Assembly: GCA_021234155.1 (NCBI GenBank)
Contig: JAJEKV010000057.1
Location: forward strand, 3,811,821 to 3,875,820
Reading direction: 5' to 3'
Source of the DNA: Isoetes taiwanensis
Taxonomy: Eukaryota > Streptophyta > Lycopodiopsida > Isoetales > Isoetaceae
DNA length: 64,000 bases
Shown here: positions 48,165-60,889 of the stretch, piece by piece
Layout of the letters: every line of letters begins with the position of its first letter
How positions within the stretch are numbered: the first letter of the stretch is position 1
Position numbers and translations under genes: made by a program
The notes under the pieces: generated by a model
The model's input: the letters and a program-made list of their open reading frames with translations, nothing else
What the model was told of the DNA's origin: nothing
Database searches by the model: none

Positions 48165-49720
48165 ATCTATTCGCACCATTTTTACTAACCATGTAAACTA
48201 ATTTCTCCCAGCGCCCTTTCTAAAAATCCTCTCTTCTTTGTAGATATCTAAGATATAAGATGCATTGCTTGCTGCTGCTTCATTCAAAAGCCCCTCCATT
48301 TATCAGACAGACATCGTTGTCGTTGGCCCATGCAGCATGCTGTGCAATTTTGTGTTTTAAAGTCAAATCTTGGCCGTTGAGCCGTTCATTGGAACTTGCT
48401 TTTATTATGATAGCTTGTTGAAAATGGTGCGCTATATTTGATTTACGTGGCCATCGTATCATGGTCGCCTTCAAAGGTCCTTGCCTTGGTTCATGGGCCT
48501 CATTTGTGGAATCATCACTTTCATTAACATCCAAGTCTTCTTTGCAACTTTTTACACCCTATTTCGGAAAATCTCTTGATGTTCTTCTCGGTTCAAGTTG
48601 CTAGCCTAACTGATTTTATTTTTTCAATAGAAAATTCCTATACAGCTTCATATCTATTGAATACAACAAAAACTCCTGCCACATAGAAGAAAATCAAATG
48701 GCTAGTATTGGAACTTCCCCCAATATAACATTGCACTAAGAAAAATATGCATTCACCATGTCCGAGTCGTATGCCTGGCATTTTTGGAATGGACCATGAC
48801 TGCCAAACTACTACTAGAACGACCCATTTTGTGCTTTTACTGTTGCTTATGTCCATCAAACTACCCAATTGTCACTATTGAGATGCACTTTGATGTGGCA
48901 ATAGCCATTCCTCTATCTTGATTAGGATAAACATTGAGATCTAAGACATTTGACTGTGATTTTCATCTAGAGATTATGCCTGGAAGATACCACGGCCAAA
49001 TGAGGGTTAGGTCCTCATTTGTAATCATCTTAGTATCTACTGCAAAATATTCCATGGTTCACTATTTAACATGTGACCATGCCGTAAAAATGAACATTTA
49101 ACTTAGGATGTCGTGCATGTCATAATCAAGTTGTAACCCTCGTTTTAGGTGCAATTGCATCACAACTTTGCACTAATTTTTAAATTTGGTACTAAATGGA
49201 ACTATGGTTTCTTTGGTAGGATCACAAATGCAAGTTGTAGAATCAACCAAGCTTTGTATTACAATTGTCTTTAAAAACCACTTTGAAAAAACTTAGGAAA
49301 TTGACATGTGCAAAAATTCAATACGGGATATATATGCAAAGACATCATCATTATTTTTTACTAGATGATTGGTTAGGGTTTACTTGCGCAGTATATATTA
49401 ATCGTGTCTCAAACTTCTTTCATTCAATGTTCTTTCTTACAGTAGTTCGCTCCAAGTTTCCTTCCTCTTAATCTGAGTCCTATCCTTAGCTTTTCCATTG
49501 TATCTTTCCCTTGAACCATATCCCTTTTCCATACGACTTTGCCTGTGGCAGGGTTCAAGATAGCTTTTGTACTCAGCTAAATCCTTATGCTCATTCTTCT
49601 CCTTGGGCCTCTCAGTACTTTTGTGGTAGGTAGCCTTTTTATCCTCACTTTATTACGTGCATGTGTTTAGCAGGGTTGCCTAACCCCCCCTGCACAAAAG
49701 GCTGCAATTCTAGCTATGCC
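48165..49720. other. Downstream of the FAMA-like gene, no gene
   Basis: 3' untranslated region at first, then unrecognised AT-rich sequence. A 134-codon minus frame further on (50338-49934) has no recognised domain. Confidence 0.5.
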
Positions 49721-50460
49721 ACGTGTCGTGCCACGTCACCAAAAATCAATTTGAGCCGTCCAATTCTATAATTTCAGATCGTAGGGCCAGGGAAATTAGA
49801 AAATCGAAGAAATTCTCTGCCGGAGTTTGGCGCTCGATCTCATCTTGGCGCTCGCCTTGGCTATGGTGGCCCGTCCCTGCCGGCTATGGAGGTCACTGCC
49901 TTACTACTTTGAGCTATAGCGTCTGTTTTTTTTTTATTGGCAAGACAGTGCGCCCACATGTGCAGATCCTCTGAAGCGCTTTGATGAAGTCTTTCCCTTT
50001 CTTCTTTCGGGGTTGCCTTTATATTTTATCCGGATTGTTTTCGTGAGAAACAAATTTGCAATCTGGCGTTTCAGATCTTTGGGCATGTTATGAATTGCTG
50101 AATGCATTGGGTCTAGCACACAGGAAATGGAAGCAAGATTGAGGGGCATCTTTCTACAGTTTTCAAGTATTAGACTAGAAACGGGTTCAAGAATGCCATA
50201 GCGGAGTTTCTCGACTGAAGTGTTTCTAGATTCGGTCATGCTCTGGCGTGGAATGAAAAGGTAAAATTTCCGTTGTTGATCAGGGCTTTGCTTGGTCTGC
50301 ATCACACTGGATCTGCTGTTTCTTACAATGTAGGTCATGGGAAAAACTCGTAATGCAGGTCCAAATGCCCTTTATAGAAAATGAATCTGTCCTTCATATT
50401 TCAATAGAATGAGTCCCTTCAAACCGTGTAACCTAAATGATATTCCATTCTCTCCATACA

Positions 50461-50901
50461 GACGGACATAGGATGTCAGCTGATCAAGAACCAACGGGTG
50501 CAGGCTCAGCAGATAGTGCAGAAGTTCACCATGGCAAATTCTTGCAGCGTGGACCTCAAAAGGAGAGCCCTCTGGCAACATCCCAAGACATGGCTGAGCA
50601 AGCAACAAATTTGTGTTCTGCAGGCACAGACAGGTTATATCCTTATGACAATTTTTTCCTCCATTTAGATCTGAAGTTTCTGGTTAAGGTAAGGAATCTA
50701 ACTGGCTTGAACTTCCTTCTACTGTGTTAGGTCTATAACATTTCTCTCAGTCATGTGCTATTTAACTTCTCCATTTCTAATGCGTTCACTTTTTCTCCTT
50801 TCTGCAGGGTGTGGCCATGAGCTTTGTTCCAAGTGTGCCTTGTGCCTTTGCTCATCTATGAACAGATCTACCACTCCAAAAGGTTCACCATCTATTAATA
50901 G
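50461..50901 (+). pseudogene. XB3-like RING-finger E3 ligase fragment
   Basis: An exon-like block at 50808-50901, after TTCTGCAG, reads CGHELCSKCALCLCSS, the H-x2-C-x2-C core of the RING in XB3/XBAT ankyrin-RING ligases (GCGHELCTQCALYLC). A possible preceding exon at 50461-50635 (SADSAEVHHGKFLQRG) has no known domain. The ankyrin repeats and the final PC.LCR half of the RING were not found, so this is a fragment. Confidence 0.55.
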
Positions 50902-50949
50902 GTTTGCATTTCTCTCCATTAGGATAAGTTTGAGGACCCTGTAATCCAC

Positions 50950-52720
50950 TTATTCATCATTTAATTGTTTGCATGATATTTTCAATTACCTTCATAAATA
51001 CTGACATGTTAAAACTATGAGTGGCAGATCTGTAAGTGCATGGGTCTGCATTTTTAGACCTTAAAATGCAAAACTCACTTGCAGCTTAGTCCAATCTATG
51101 TATAGTTTTAGTTTTGATTCTGCCCTGAGCCATACGATGCAGCATCTGTCACTTCAAAAGCATATTTGCTTCACAAGTTCATTCTAGCAACATGCACAAC
51201 AAATTAGCAAGCACTGCAGATTCCATAAAACGATGCAAACAAATCTCTAGATCTGGTGTTAAAGTTTTCTAGCTTACAAAACTTTTAATTCAATAATGCA
51301 TTTATCTGCATATACTTGCTAAGCACATTACTTAACATCTCTTATATGCCACCATGTTTCCAAATTCATTGAAATATGCATCAAAGTTCATGCGGTTCAT
51401 AACATCAATAATACATCCCCTTAATGCAGCAAACGAGACCAATTTCTATATTCCTTATTTGCACATGTATTAAGCTTCTAAATGCAAATTGCAAGGTCAC
51501 ATGCAATGGCCTAGAGGGGCATATTTATGGCTGCATGTCTATGCATGTTCCAACTAATCCACTATGCCACTTTCACTTAATGATTATTCCAAATCTGGAC
51601 ATGTTCCCAATTCTTTCGTGTGACAGTTAGCCAACAAGTCTACTTCCTAAGCACTTGCTCATGCGAATTAAATAATTAACTTAATATCTAGAATTAGCTA
51701 ACAATTTTGAATAGTAACAATTCCACTTCCTAAGCACTTGAGCATGCGAATTAAATAATCAACTTAACATCTAGAATTAGCTAACAATTTTGAATAGTAA
51801 CAATTCCATGCTTTGCATGTAGAAATACTTGTGCATATACTTTTCGGGATCTTGATACTAAAGGTGACTTTTTTTTCTTTCTTGCCTCCTTGTGCTAAAA
51901 AGTCGAGTATTGAGTTTTATTTACGGGCATAAATTGAAAAAAGCACAACGTTCAATCCAACATACAAAGAAAACATGCACTCTCGTAAGGCACGCTTGGT
52001 GCATGGCGGCTCATCGATCACGGTGTAATTTGCGGCATGATTGAAGCAATAGCCACAACCATTGAGTAGGAAGTAGCACAAGAGATGTATTTTTCTAGAG
52101 GGGATTTCCATGACTTGCATTGACCGAAGATAAAAGCTTAGAAAGCAACACGCATTGCTAACATTGTTAAATCGTGATACCTTGCTAACATTGTTAAATC
52201 TGTTCTTGGCATCAATAGATCATGTCTTTGAAGATTTGTTTTGCCCTTCATCCATCATCACGTGGATAAGCCATAAGTGGATTTGGATCACATATTCCAG
52301 GGCCTACGGTATGTGTTGTAATGCTCAATGGAATTCAAGCCTTCGCAGGCATACTGGTACGCCCTGACATAACAAAAAAAGACCTTAAGAAGGTTGCCGC
52401 TGAAATTCAAATTACCACGATTAAATTCCAACGCAAACCCACCTGCCTAGCCTTCTTCTCAACCCTGCAGTTCTGCTAGTTTTTTTTATATGAGCTTTAG
52501 ACATTTAGTATATTGGATTTGACTTGCTTTTCTTGTTGAAATTTGCATTTTGGGTTTATAGGTCAAAATTTGTAAGCAACAAGATCAGGAGCAACATCTC
52601 GATTCTTCATACACATCCCTTTATCTGGCAATTACCTTGCCAAACACCAATCCCATTCGTTGCTTGTATCTTAACAGAAGGTGTTGCAAGAATATAAATA
52701 CACATTATTGGTTGCCAGGA
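50950..52720. other. Non-coding stretch
   Basis: Apart from the tandem repeat at 51641-51806 and a short duplication near 52155 (GCTAACATTGTTAAATC twice), nothing recognised. Confidence 0.5.
51641..51806. repeat. 83-bp tandem duplication
   Basis: ACTTCCTAAGCACTTG...GAATTAGCTAACAATTTTGAATAGTAACAATTC occurs twice, with about four differences. Confidence 0.9.
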
Positions 52721-52725
52721 GTTTC

Positions 52726-54350
52726 TGTGACGCTCCCAGAATATATACGACCCTCGGACGTATACATACGGGGACTTTCCCCTCCCATGGCGATCATCTC
52801 ACCATGAGCAGGGCCCTCCGTCTATTTCGGGCCATCTATGAAATGAGGCCCGAAGAAGGACACGAAGGGGTCATTCGGCCCACGCCTTCAATGGGACTCC
52901 TACGTCGCGGAAGCATGAATACAAGGGTTAGCACACAGCACGAATATACATAAATAACCACCACGAAGGGTGGCGCATCCATCAAAATACCAACGGCATA
53001 GAATATGCATCTAATCCTAAGAAAACACCCAAACCCCAGGTTCTACCCCGCTCGGACTCCGGTGGGGATCGGTGGCACGGCCGGGCCTCAAGAGATCGGC
53101 CGAGGCCGAAGTCTTGGCATGGCGTTGGGGGCATAGAACATTGGCTAGGGTTGTCCACTCCATCCGCCCCTCCACATGCACACTTTGCGGATGGGTCAAA
53201 TCATGCTATGGCTTTGCTATAGCCTTCCTGGGAGACGCAAACTTCGGGGCATCACCCTCACGAGCCTACTCGAGGTTCATGGCCTTTGGTCCGATGAGGC
53301 GCGCAGGTCGGGAAGCGTCCCCTTCGAAATCCACAAGGTTCCATGGGTGAGCTAGAGAATCGTCTGCGCGCTCAGTGACCCCGCATCCGTGCAGACTTAC
53401 TCACCCCTAAATCTACTCAAAGGGCAAGGTGCTCCATACGGATCACACCTTCCCACCCGGGGAGTGTCGGACCCATACCCGGGCCCTCACGTGGCCCGGC
53501 TATCGCCTAGCCCACTGTAGGAGTCTCGGGAGCCTTGTATGCTCATGCAAGACCCCACCCCTCATGTCACCACTGTGTTCCTTGTCCGGTGCTAAGCGGA
53601 CCATAGCATCTAGGACCCGGTGGGTTCTTGTGCACGCAGTAGCAAACTAATGGGACTTTACAGGCGCTATCTAGGAGCATACCATCGTATACCTGCGGTT
53701 CGTAGGCCTCTACCCCCGTAATCCCCCCCTTTGGTCGAGATCAAACAAAGAATTAACAATCCATCCTTTCGGTAAGAATCAAAATTGAATATAAAGAGAA
53801 CTTGTTTGTACAATCAAGGGTTAGTCTCTATGATTGAATTACAAAGAGAACAGAGAAAAGACGGACACGACCAAGTGTTAACTAGAATTCACATAGCCAC
53901 CTACACGAATTACTCGGCCGGACTCATTCCCATGGGGCGCCTCCATCTCCTCGGCGGTTGAAGATTCAAATTTGGGCTTCACGGGGACGACCGGTATGGT
54001 GGTTCTCTGCCAGTGGTTGATGGCTCGGCTCGGGCCTTCCTTGGTCGATCTTGAGGAGTCAATCCCGGGGATAGGGGTCAAGTTGGCATCCAAACTTGGC
54101 AACCCCCATGTCTTGTTAATCGATTGGGGCGGTGGCGCCTTCCTAATTGGTAATTATCCTAATTTCCTAGGTTATAGGTTATTATTATTAATGTGTTAAA
54201 TTAGCATAGCTAATTTAATCCTTTGTAAGGTAACCCCCTAGGTTGCAATTAAGTTCCCATACCCCCATGGTAGTGTACCTTTAGGGAATGACGTGCTTGT
54301 ATTTGTACGTGTCCCGTATAGTAGACCGTATAAATACGTGGAACGTCACA
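52726..54350 (-). repeat. 3' LTR of element 2
   Basis: Starts TGTGACGCTCCC and ends GGAACGTCACA (plus orientation), with short inverted TGTGACG/CGTCACA ends. Directly adjoined by the polypurine tract. Length and several blocks match the LTR at 3651-5319. Confidence 0.85.
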
Positions 54351-54364
54351 TTCTCCCCTCCTTA
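54351..54364 (-). promoter_or_regulatory. Polypurine tract
   Basis: Minus strand reads TAAGGAGGGGAGAA immediately before the LTR; start site for plus-strand DNA synthesis in LTR retrotransposons. Confidence 0.85.
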
Positions 54365-55125
54365 AAAATAATGCTGTCCTCAGCATTAGGATTAGCTAAT
54401 TGAATACATATACGTAAAGCACTGAATTAGAGAATGAAGTTAAGAATATAACATCAATACGTTGAGATTATAGTAATTTGGATAGTAATACATTGAAGTT
54501 AAAATATCAAAGTACAAGCACGCTCGATACAAACTTATGATCAAAGGAGTTTAGGACCGGAGTCCGATTTAAAACATTCTGACAACAAAATTCATACATG
54601 TAGACAAAACCAATACGGGACAAGTTGGGTCATCAGCAACCCTCTATACAAGGCAGGTGACGACTTGTTCATTGGCCTGCACAGAAGCATATACCCGTAG
54701 GTTAATAATATGATTAAGTTGTGGTTGAAGGGACCACCCCCTGCAAATAAAAGAAAAAGTATCTAGAAGGGAATCTATCATGTGTACGGCTTGCAAGGGG
54801 GGTTCACCCTGAAATCCCGTATGAACCATCTGAGTTATAAGAAATGGGTTATTTTTGGAGAGCTTTCGTACGAAAATATATGGAAAGGGGTGGTTTTTAT
54901 CACATTTTGCAATATTTTAAGCCTGTACATTTTCGATATGGGTATTTTTCTAGTTCTTTTGGACCGTATACTATGGGTTTTCTTGCTACCCTAGTAACGC
55001 AGATGGCATATCCATATTGTATATAGGTGAATCCCCCGGGACGGCTTGCAATTCATTGTGGCATGAGGAATGGTTCAGTTCCTCGTATAGCCGGAATGAA
55101 CGCAGTCTATTTACTAGATGCCTTC
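54365..55125 (-). other. Element 2 region between pol and polypurine tract
   Basis: No coding recognised; 3' untranslated region of the retrotransposon. Confidence 0.6.
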
Positions 55126-58100
55126 TTAGCAATTCGCGGTCATGTCAACATCAACAAAACACCACGTCCTAGAGAACACGAAGGTGATCTCATCATCGGT
55201 TATTACTATCATATACGATGCGTCTACCCCTCTAAAACATGATTCTCGGTCAATCAAGCCTTCAAGCTTACCGCCGGGAGCGGGGTTGATAGCATCGTTG
55301 ATGGTGCGGCCTTGAGATTCCCGCATGAAGTCCGGATAGTGCTTCTCAAGGTCTATCTTCATCACCCGTAGCATCTTCAACCGTAAGTGCTTCCACTTGA
55401 CCAAGTATTGCAACATTTGAGTCCTTCCGGTCCGCTTTGTAAGCTCGATCAAGAAGAGCTTGGGCACTATTTCCAAATGCTCTTGATCATTTCTAGGAGG
55501 GTAGGGGTATCCAAAACCTCCTCGGATCGAGGGGTGTGTTGCTTCGGAAGACTCACGTGAAAGACCTGGTGGATCTTCAAGCCGGGTGGCAAGTCCAAGC
55601 GATATGCTTCTCCCACACGCTTCAAGAAATCATGAACGGCCCAGCCCATCCGGGTGCCAACTTCTTACAGTTACCAATTTTAAGCTTGGCTTGTTTTACT
55701 TTGATCTTAAGCCAAACTGACTCACCCACTGAAGATTCATGGGGTTCGGTGCTTATCCGCTAGACTCTTCGACGACTGCGTCACGGCCAATAAGTAACCC
55801 CCAACTTCTTCCACCAAGGCCCCGCATTTCTAAAAGGAGTTGTTGAGAGACCTCCACTTTAGAAACAGGATTATGCCATGTGTCTGGAGTAAGACATTGA
55901 TAGCCATAATTTATCATGAAGGGAGACATTCTAGAAGACTCACCGCTTTTATCTTTGTAGGCTTATTCTACTAAGTAAATATAATCCTATCCCATTGTAT
56001 TTATTTTACTCCATACATAGCTTCTTAGCATATCTTCGATAATACGATTGACACGTTCGTCGACCATCCGCCCGAGGATGGTAGGTCATACTCATGGCAA
56101 GCTTGGTCCGATGGTGGCGAAGAAATCCTTCCGTAATGCACCGATAAACTTAGGATCCCCAGCCGGATACAATTACTCTCGGCATCCCGCGGCAACCTGA
56201 AAATTTCCTTTGCAAAGAGCAAGGCGGTGTCGAAGGCGGTGTCCGTGGTGCGACAGGGCAGGAAGTGAGCCATCTTTGATAATTTGTCGACCACGACCAT
56301 TAAGGCATCATACCCACGGAGAGTACGTGGAAGCCCCACAATGAAATCCATGGTTATGACTTCCCACTTGGCGTTGGGCACATCCAAAGGTTGCAACTCC
56401 CCAGGAACTCTTAATTGCTCCGCCTTGGTTTGCTGACAAACCTGACACTGTTTGATGTACCTAGCAATATCCTTCTTCATGGAAGGCCAAAAATAGCTGG
56501 AGCGGATCTTAAAGTAAGTTTTCATAAAACCCGCATGTCCTGCTATAGGGCTGTTGTGTGTGTCATGGAGAATCGACTTCGCACCCCCTCAAGTCACTTG
56601 AACACACAACTTATCTTTGTAATATAATAAATTGCCCTCCTTCTTATATGAACGGAATGCCTCACGTTCTCTATCTCCAGACGGGCTTCCCTACCCAAAC
56701 TTTCCCAAATATTACGTAATTCGGGATCTGTGGGCCAAGGTCTCGCTCTATCCGCTTCCCAAACTCGGTGAGTGTGGAAATGGCATTACAATGGGTGCGG
56801 GTTATGAAGGGATGACGTGACAAAGCATCCGCAACCACATTGTGCTTTCCCCGACTTGTATACAATCTCAAGTCATATTCCTCGAGGAATTCCATCCATC
56901 TTCGGGCCGACGGAGATTCAAATTTGGTGGGTGGATAGATAGCGGAGACTCGATGATCCGTATCCAGCTGAAATCTTCTACCAAGAAGGTAGTGTCTCCA
57001 AATACGAGAGCACGCATAACCGCTAGCTAGCAACTCCCCGATCATGGGTAGGATATCGCTGCTCTGCATCGCTTCATCTTCTTTGAATCGTAAGCAACAA
57101 CTCTCCCTCCTGCATTAAGACACCACCTGTAGCTATCTTACTCGCATCGGTGGCTACCGATTTATCCTTTTCCTGATCGGGCAAGGTAAGGACTGGTGCG
57201 TATGTTAAAGCATCCTTGAGTTTCTGAAGCCGACTTGGACTTTTGTTTTCCAATGTTCCATCCAATCCTTTACTTTCTCATGCCTTGTGAGATTAGTAAG
57301 AGGTGCGGCAATTGTTGCAAAGTCCTTGACAAATTTCCGATAATATCCTGCGAGTCCCAAGAAACTCCTGACCTCAAACATTAATGGAATGGGCCAATCC
57401 TTTACCGCTTCTATCTTAGTCGGATCTGTAGCAATTCCTTCCCTGGCGAGATAATATGCCCCAAATAGTCTACCCTCTGAGTGGCTTAACTTGCATTTAG
57501 AGAACTTGGCAAAGAGTCGATGGCGCCTTAGCTTTTGCAAAGCTAATCAAGATGTTGTTCATGTTGCTGCAAGGTTTTACTATAGATGAGAATGTCATCA
57601 AAGAAAATGACAACAAAGTCATCCAAGTATTGGCGGAAGATGTCATTCATCAACCGCATAAACGTTGCGGGGCGCTGGTCAATCCAAAAGGCATGACAAA
57701 TGAATTCGTAATGCCCATATCCGTACCTAAAAGCGGACTTATGGATGTCCTGTTCCTTAATCCTTATCTGATGGTACCCGAGCGCAAATCAATCTTTGAG
57801 AAATATTTTGCTCCTTGTAATCGGTCCATAAGATCATCCGCCTAGGCAAAGCATAGCGATTCTTGATGGTATGCTTATTAAGTTGCCTATAATCAATACA
57901 CATCCTTAAGGAGCCATCTTTCTTCTTGACAAAAGAATAGGAGCACCAAAGGGTGAAACATTGGGCGAATAAACCCCACATTCAAGAACTCTTGTAGTCA
58001 AGTTTCTTAAGCTCGCTAACTCCTGGAGGACTCATTCTATGACGGGGCTTTCTTTGGTAGGCTTAGTACCGGTTCAAGAGTTATCTCACATTCCACCCCT

Positions 58101-58873
58101 CTAAAAGGAGGAAGCTTGTGGATCTCATCCGGAAAAAGATCGCTAAATTCTCAAGAAGGGTAGCAATGTCCGATGGTAAAGCGTCGATTACTTTAGCTGC
58201 TTTTGGAGTCCCACTCAATGGAAGCAAGTTTAATGAGGCAAAGAAGTTCATTCCTCAGCATAGCTTTTCCTAGCTGCTTTTATTGACATTGATTGCATGA
58301 CCAGTGTAATGAATCACCTTTTATCGTCACACGTGCTCCATTAGCGGCGTTGAAGGTGACCTCCGCTTCTCGCGATCTATGTGGGCCCCCGCGACGCTAA
58401 AAACTCCATTCCCACAATAAGATCATATTTGCCAATGTCCATTAGCTCGGCACCCAAGGCAACCGGGTGCACCGGCAACCGTGATTTTAAAGGTTAATAC
58501 GGCGCCATGAGTGTGTCCGATCTTACCGCTAGCTAATGTGGACCGGCTTAGGTCCTGGATTTCAACGTTTCCAAAAGATTACACAGGCCATTCTAGGAGA
58601 AGCAAAATTATGTGTACTACCCGTGTCCATCAAAATTATGAAGGGCTTAATGCCTACTTGGCCTATTGTAGAAATAACGTAAGGCTGACTTTTCGGCGTT
58701 ACTGTTTCTATAGCGGCAAGAATATGAGACGCACCATGAATGTACTCGGGAGCCTCGTCTTCCGCAAAGAAGGTTGGACTCCAAATCTTCCCAATCCAGT
58801 CGGCCATGGCCAGTTGAGCGATCTGGCGGACGCATTTACGAACAGTGCATGAAGTGTCCAGGGCCTCATGCAC
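55126..58873 (-). pseudogene. Ty3 pol: protease, RT, RNase H, integrase, chromodomain
   Basis: Protease DTGSTHNF at 58601-58630. Reverse transcriptase [20 protein letters not shown] at about 57950 and FFDDIL (variant of YxDD) at 57588-57610. RNase H ATDAS near 57150 and a QLDTDHR...NVVADALSR region near 56900-56810. Integrase zinc region HDTHNSPIAGHAGF then CQVCQQTKAEQ, and catalytic core MDFIVGLPR near 56340. The C-terminal LKIHQVFHVSLPKQH is followed by a chromodomain (QYLVKWKHL...IDLEKHYPDF, 55420-55330). This order and the chromodomain define chromoviruses. At least four frame breaks make it inactive. Chromodomains of such integrases are known to guide insertion to H3K9-methylated chromatin. 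Confidence 0.9.
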
Positions 58874-58884
58874 CTCAGCATGCC

Positions 58885-59999
58885 TTATCCCGGCGGAGCT
58901 GTTCTCCGCCTCTTTAGGAATGGACCGTAAGAGGCCCCGAATTTCCTTACCAAATTGTTACGCTTATCCGGCGTGCTAAAAGCAACTTTCTTCTCCAAGG
59001 CGTCCATAGGAATTGTCTTGAGAGGGCCCCTGACTTGGCGAACGGGGTTTGTAAGGTGTGGACGGCCGTGGCTCGCGCGAGTAAGGAGCGGTCGCGGATC
59101 TTGCTCCTTGGTATCTTCCTCAAGGCTTAATGCCTTAGCTTCCGCCTCTGCTACTGACTTTGGGTCGATAGCCTTGACCATTCGTTTAATAGATGGGGCC
59201 AACCCTTCAATGTAGCCCTCTACTGCTCTTTTCTCATTCATTCCTGGCACATACAACCTCAAACGCATGAATTCGTCAGTGTAGGCCTGCACGGACATGC
59301 CCTTCTGTTCCAACCTGTAGAAGGTCTGAATCTGTTGGCATTTGTGCGCACGAGGCACGTAATGCGATTTAAAAGCCTTAGCAAACTTCCTGAACTTGCA
59401 TCTGCTCCTATCCAGGTGTTTAGCTCTGGCGTAACCCTTCCACCAAATGAGGCGACTCCGGGTGGGTTCGTGGTGGCGACCTTCCCTGTATCCTTCTCCG
59501 TCATTCCATAGGACTTCCCGAATTCCTTCATTTCGTCCAACCAAGATTCCGCATTCAAGCCTCCTCTGGATTTCCCATCAAACTGAGCCAACTTCCGGTT
59601 CTTCCATATACTAGTGATAGCTGTATCAACAGTTTTTCGGTATTCCTTATCCTTACGCCTTGAATGGTCACTGTCCGATAGCGAGGAACCCGAAGAACCC
59701 GAAGTGGTTGAATGTGAGGAAGCGGCGCTATCCTTAGAGGAACTTCGATGACGCTTAGCATGAGTCCTCCTCCATGCAGTGCAGGGGCTAGCTCGGGAGG
59801 AGATGGTTTGTTGTGTGGGTGGACTCAATGGTCGCGGAGGTAATTCCGGGTCCGTCCTCCCGGTATGTGGCGGTGGGATTGGTATGCAACACATAAGCTT
59901 GTAACTCCATCGAAGTTGCCTTTTCATTAACATCAATTCCTGTTCAGGGGTGAGCCTACTGGCGTTGGAGGGTGTTTGCCAAAGCCAAGTTACGTGCAA
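58885..59999 (-). pseudogene. Ty3 gag
   Basis: Frames 59999-59259 and 59544-58885 overlap. A Ser-rich N-terminal region is followed by FDGKSRGGLNAESWLDEMKE and then FKSHYVPRAHKCQQIQTFYR, GMSVQAYTDEFMRL, VEGYIEGLAP: the retrotransposon gag core. No clear zinc knuckle was seen between gag and protease, where the frame is disturbed. Confidence 0.85.
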
Positions 60000-60182
60000 C
60001 TCTAGGAGTCATTCATGAATATATAAGCAGATTTACATTAATGTGCAATCCCTTTTTAAGTTAATTGAACAAAAGTATATACAAACAGAAGACAATATTT
60101 GTATTTCATTCAAGTTGATTATAACAACGGGTTGATTGATACATGGATTGAGACAAAAGTAGGTATGATACAATGGGAACTT

Positions 60183-60731
60183 TTAAAGTTCTACTCGCAC
60201 ACAAAAAATTACAACAACGAAAAACATAACGGAAGAGACCAAGCTTAGGGGTTGGCGAAGGTACGAGGATCGCGTGAAGGTACTCTCCGCATGGCTTCGG
60301 ACAAGTTTATAGCGTGCCCAGGCTTGGACAATGATTGCTTGGTACTCCCATGTTGGGCTGATAATCAGAAGGTTAAAGAGCCTTCGCATCGCATAAAAGA
60401 GTTGCCAAAGATGGTCGTTGGCGTCCTCGAAGGCTTCGTGCCTGGTCATATTCCAATAGTCCCAGGTACGACACAGGGTCATCTTCAGATCCTCGAAAGC
60501 TCGATCCCTGAGGATGTTAACTATCTCTAGCCCTTTGTCAGGGTCATAGAGTTCCCCTGGTGGCGGTGGTTCGGTTTCATAGCCTTCCTCCCACTCTGGA
60601 TATTCACCATATCTCTGGCCATAGTCCTGGTCTGGCGGGCCGGGATCGTCTCTCCTAACCATGTCGGTGATTCTTTCCTCATACTCCCAAATGGTTTCCT
60701 CTGCAACATAATTGGAGTGAATAGAGAACAT
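60183..60731 (-). CDS. ORF B, unrecognised protein between gene A and gag
   Basis: Open for 182 codons from MFSIHSNYVAEETIWEYEER, with an acidic, proline- and tyrosine-rich N-terminal third. An aromatic-rich helical segment follows (LCRTWDYWNMTRHEAFEDAN, LWQLFYAMRRLFNLL), then a hydrophobic end (SSVMFFVVVIFCVRV) that may be a membrane segment or read-through. No family recognised. It is one of the few uninterrupted frames of element 2. Confidence 0.45.
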   Translation of the reverse strand: MFSIHSNYVAEETIWEYEERITDMVRRDDPGPPDQDYGQRYGEYPEWEEGYETEPPPPGELYDPDKGLEIVNILRDRAFEDLKMTLCRTWDYWNMTRHEAFEDANDHLWQLFYAMRRLFNLLIISPTWEYQAIIVQAWARYKLVRSHAESTFTRSSYLRQPLSLVSSVMFFVVVIFCVRVEL

Positions 60732-60889
60732 TTTGTAATTCCACTATACCCTAAACTTTAATGCTTTGGAAGAGGATGTCATAAAAAAAACAATTTAGTT
60801 ATACTCATCAAGAAAACTTTGTATTTAATAAGTAGATAAGGTACACATTTTCCAATATGGTTTAAACAATTGCCAATCCAAAATCTCAT

